Assembly (NCBI GenBank): GCA_051006215.1
Contig: JBPCIO010000298.1
Coordinates: 1-13,275, forward strand
Direction: 5' to 3'
Source: CF-72 sp051006215
GTDB taxonomy: Bacteria; Chloroflexota; UBA6077; CF-72
DNA length: 13,275 nucleotides
The translations under genes were made by a program, and so were the position numbers. A model generated the notes under the pieces. That model was not told where the DNA came from and did no database searches. It was given only the letters and a program-made list of their open reading frames with translations. How positions within the stretch are numbered: the first letter of the stretch is position 1; each line of letters opens with the position of its first letter. This document shows positions 12,117 to 13,275 of the stretch, piece by piece.

Positions 12117-13275
12117 ATGAACGGGCACACGGCAAGCTTCGGTGAGCGGCTGCGACACTTCCGGGTGCGAGCCGGCCTGAGCCGGGCGGCGCTGGCCGAG
12201 CAGGCCAATCTCTCGCCGGCGGCGGTGACGACGCTGGAGCGAGGCGTGCGCAGCTTGCCTCACCCTCGGACCGTGGAGGCGCTGGCCGCGGCGCTGGACC
12301 TGTCGGCGCCGAGCGAGCTGACCTGGTGGCCGCGTCCCGGCTCACCGCACGCTTGCGGCAGGCGCCCCCGCGTGCCCCTGAGCAACCCGTCGCCCGTGTG
12401 CCGCGGCTGCCGGTCTGGTTGAGGTCGTTCGTCGGCCGCGAGGGTGAGGCCGACGCCGTACGGGGGCGGCTGGACCCACACACCTCAACGGTGCGGCTGC
12501 TGACGCTGGTGGGACCGGGTGGGGTGGGCAAGACCCGCCTGGCGGTGGCTGCGGCCACCAAGCTCGGCCCCCGCCTACCCGGATGGGGTGGCCTTCGTCG
12601 ACCTGGCGCCGCTGCGGGACGTGCGCCTGGTGCCGGCGGCCATCGCCCGCGCCGTGGACGTGCGGGAAGGCGGCGCACGCGACGCCTGGGAGCTGCTGGT
12701 GGAGGCCCTGCGTGCGCAATGGGTGCTGCTGGTGCTCGACAACTTCGAGCACCTGCTGTACGCCGCGCCGCCGCTGGCCGAGCTGCTGGCCGCCTGCCCG
12801 GCCTTGGCGCTGCTGGTCACCAGCCGCACCGCGCTGCGGGTGCAGGCGAGCACCGGGTCGCAGTGGCGCCCCTGGCCACCCCGTCCATGCCGGCCCAGGG
12901 CACCGTGCACGAGCGTACCGCTACGGAGGCCATCGCGGCCTCCCCGGCCGTGCGGCTCTTCCTGGCTCGCGCCCGAGCCGTGGCGGCCGACTTCGCGCAG
13001 AGCGAGGGCAACGCGGCGGCCGTGGCCGGCATCTGCCGCCGGCTCGACGGGATCCCGCTAGCCATCGAGCTGGCCGCGGCGCGGGTGACCCTGTTGTCAC
13101 CCGAGGCCCTGCTGCGCCGACTGCCACGGCGCCTGGGGGCCCTGACCGACACCCAAGCATTGGATCCAGGTCGCGTCGGGATCCTCCCGCTGCTGACCGG
13201 TTTTGCGCCTGACCTGCCCGCCCGCCAGCAGACGCTCCGGGCCACTCTGGCCTGGAGCTACGCGCTGCTCGGACT
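12117..13275 (+). pseudogene. XRE-HTH plus STAND/NB-ARC ATPase regulator, three frameshifts, runs off window
   Basis: Starts at ATG 12117 with GAGG about 10 bases upstream. Codons 8-63 encode an XRE-type HTH (FGERLRHFRVRAGLSRAALA, then LSPAAVTTLERG). The rest reads as a signal-transduction ATPase once three indels are bridged. A base appears missing near 12311 (SAP then ERADLVAAS). An extra C lies in the five-C run 12568-12572 (KLGP then AYPDGVAFVDL). A base is missing near 12846 (ALRVQ then EHRVAVAPLATPS). Motifs spread over the frames are Walker A GPGGVGKT (12512-12535), Walker B VLLVLDN (12723-12743), sensor LLVTSRTALRV, and the GLPL-type GIPLAIELAAARV from 13049. The family usually continues into a long repeat-rich C-terminus, which lies outside the window. 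Whether it is a decayed gene or carries assembly errors in very GC-rich DNA cannot be told here. It probably regulates itself and perhaps the divergent SnoaL-like gene. Confidence 0.8.

Noticed and set aside
1..13275. CRISPR arrays, tRNA genes, rRNA genes and insertion sequences
   Set aside because: I saw no spaced palindromic repeats, no tRNA cloverleaf or rRNA motifs, and no transposase-like protein in any frame. tRNA-Sec is not in this window as far as I can tell.

Overview
The window looks like chromosomal DNA from a high-GC bacterium, most likely of the Chloroflexota or a similar Terrabacteria lineage. That is an inference. It rests on base composition, on a solute-binding lipoprotein with a long Ala/Pro/Thr linker, and on a large XRE-STAND ATPase regulator of a kind common in that group. 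TGA ends most genes here, so the code is the standard one, with one striking in-frame TGA exception.

Minus strand, about 1-7187: seven genes read leftward and are probably one long transcription unit. In transcript order they are livM, livK (lipoprotein), livG, livF and livH, making a complete branched-chain-type (HAAT) ABC importer, then an acyl-CoA dehydrogenase of the ACAD10/11 type, then the start of an aminoglycoside-phosphotransferase-like kinase cut by the window edge. The last two look like the unfused halves of ACAD10/ACAD11. The import substrate may be a carboxylic or acyl acid rather than an amino acid. The spacers at 2423-2640 and 4127-4366 hold no gene that I can support. The first carries a perfect 10-bp inverted repeat just before livH.

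Plus strand, about 7362-10696: divergent from livM is the most interesting gene, a peroxiredoxin whose catalytic-cysteine codon is TGA. The frame stays open on both sides of this TGA, the protein homology is continuous, and a 7-bp hairpin with a GU-containing apical loop follows at the spacing expected of a bacterial SECIS. I call it a selenocysteine peroxiredoxin (Sec47). It contains no cysteine at all. Conventional gene calling would truncate or miss it. Next come a fatty-acid/acyl-CoA ligase and an Mrp/ApbC Fe-S carrier ATPase.

About 10700-11217: a possible 72-residue small protein, then the RNase P RNA gene (rnpB). The RNA shows clear P1, P2 and P4 pairings, and a TATACT box sits exactly where a -10 element should be.

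About 11220-13275: beyond rnpB the DNA becomes visibly more GC-rich. It holds a SnoaL-like/NTF2-fold protein on the minus strand and, divergently, an XRE-HTH plus STAND/NB-ARC ATPase regulator. As given, the regulator's reading frame is broken by three single-base indels. Direct and inverted repeats in the divergent spacer are candidate operators.
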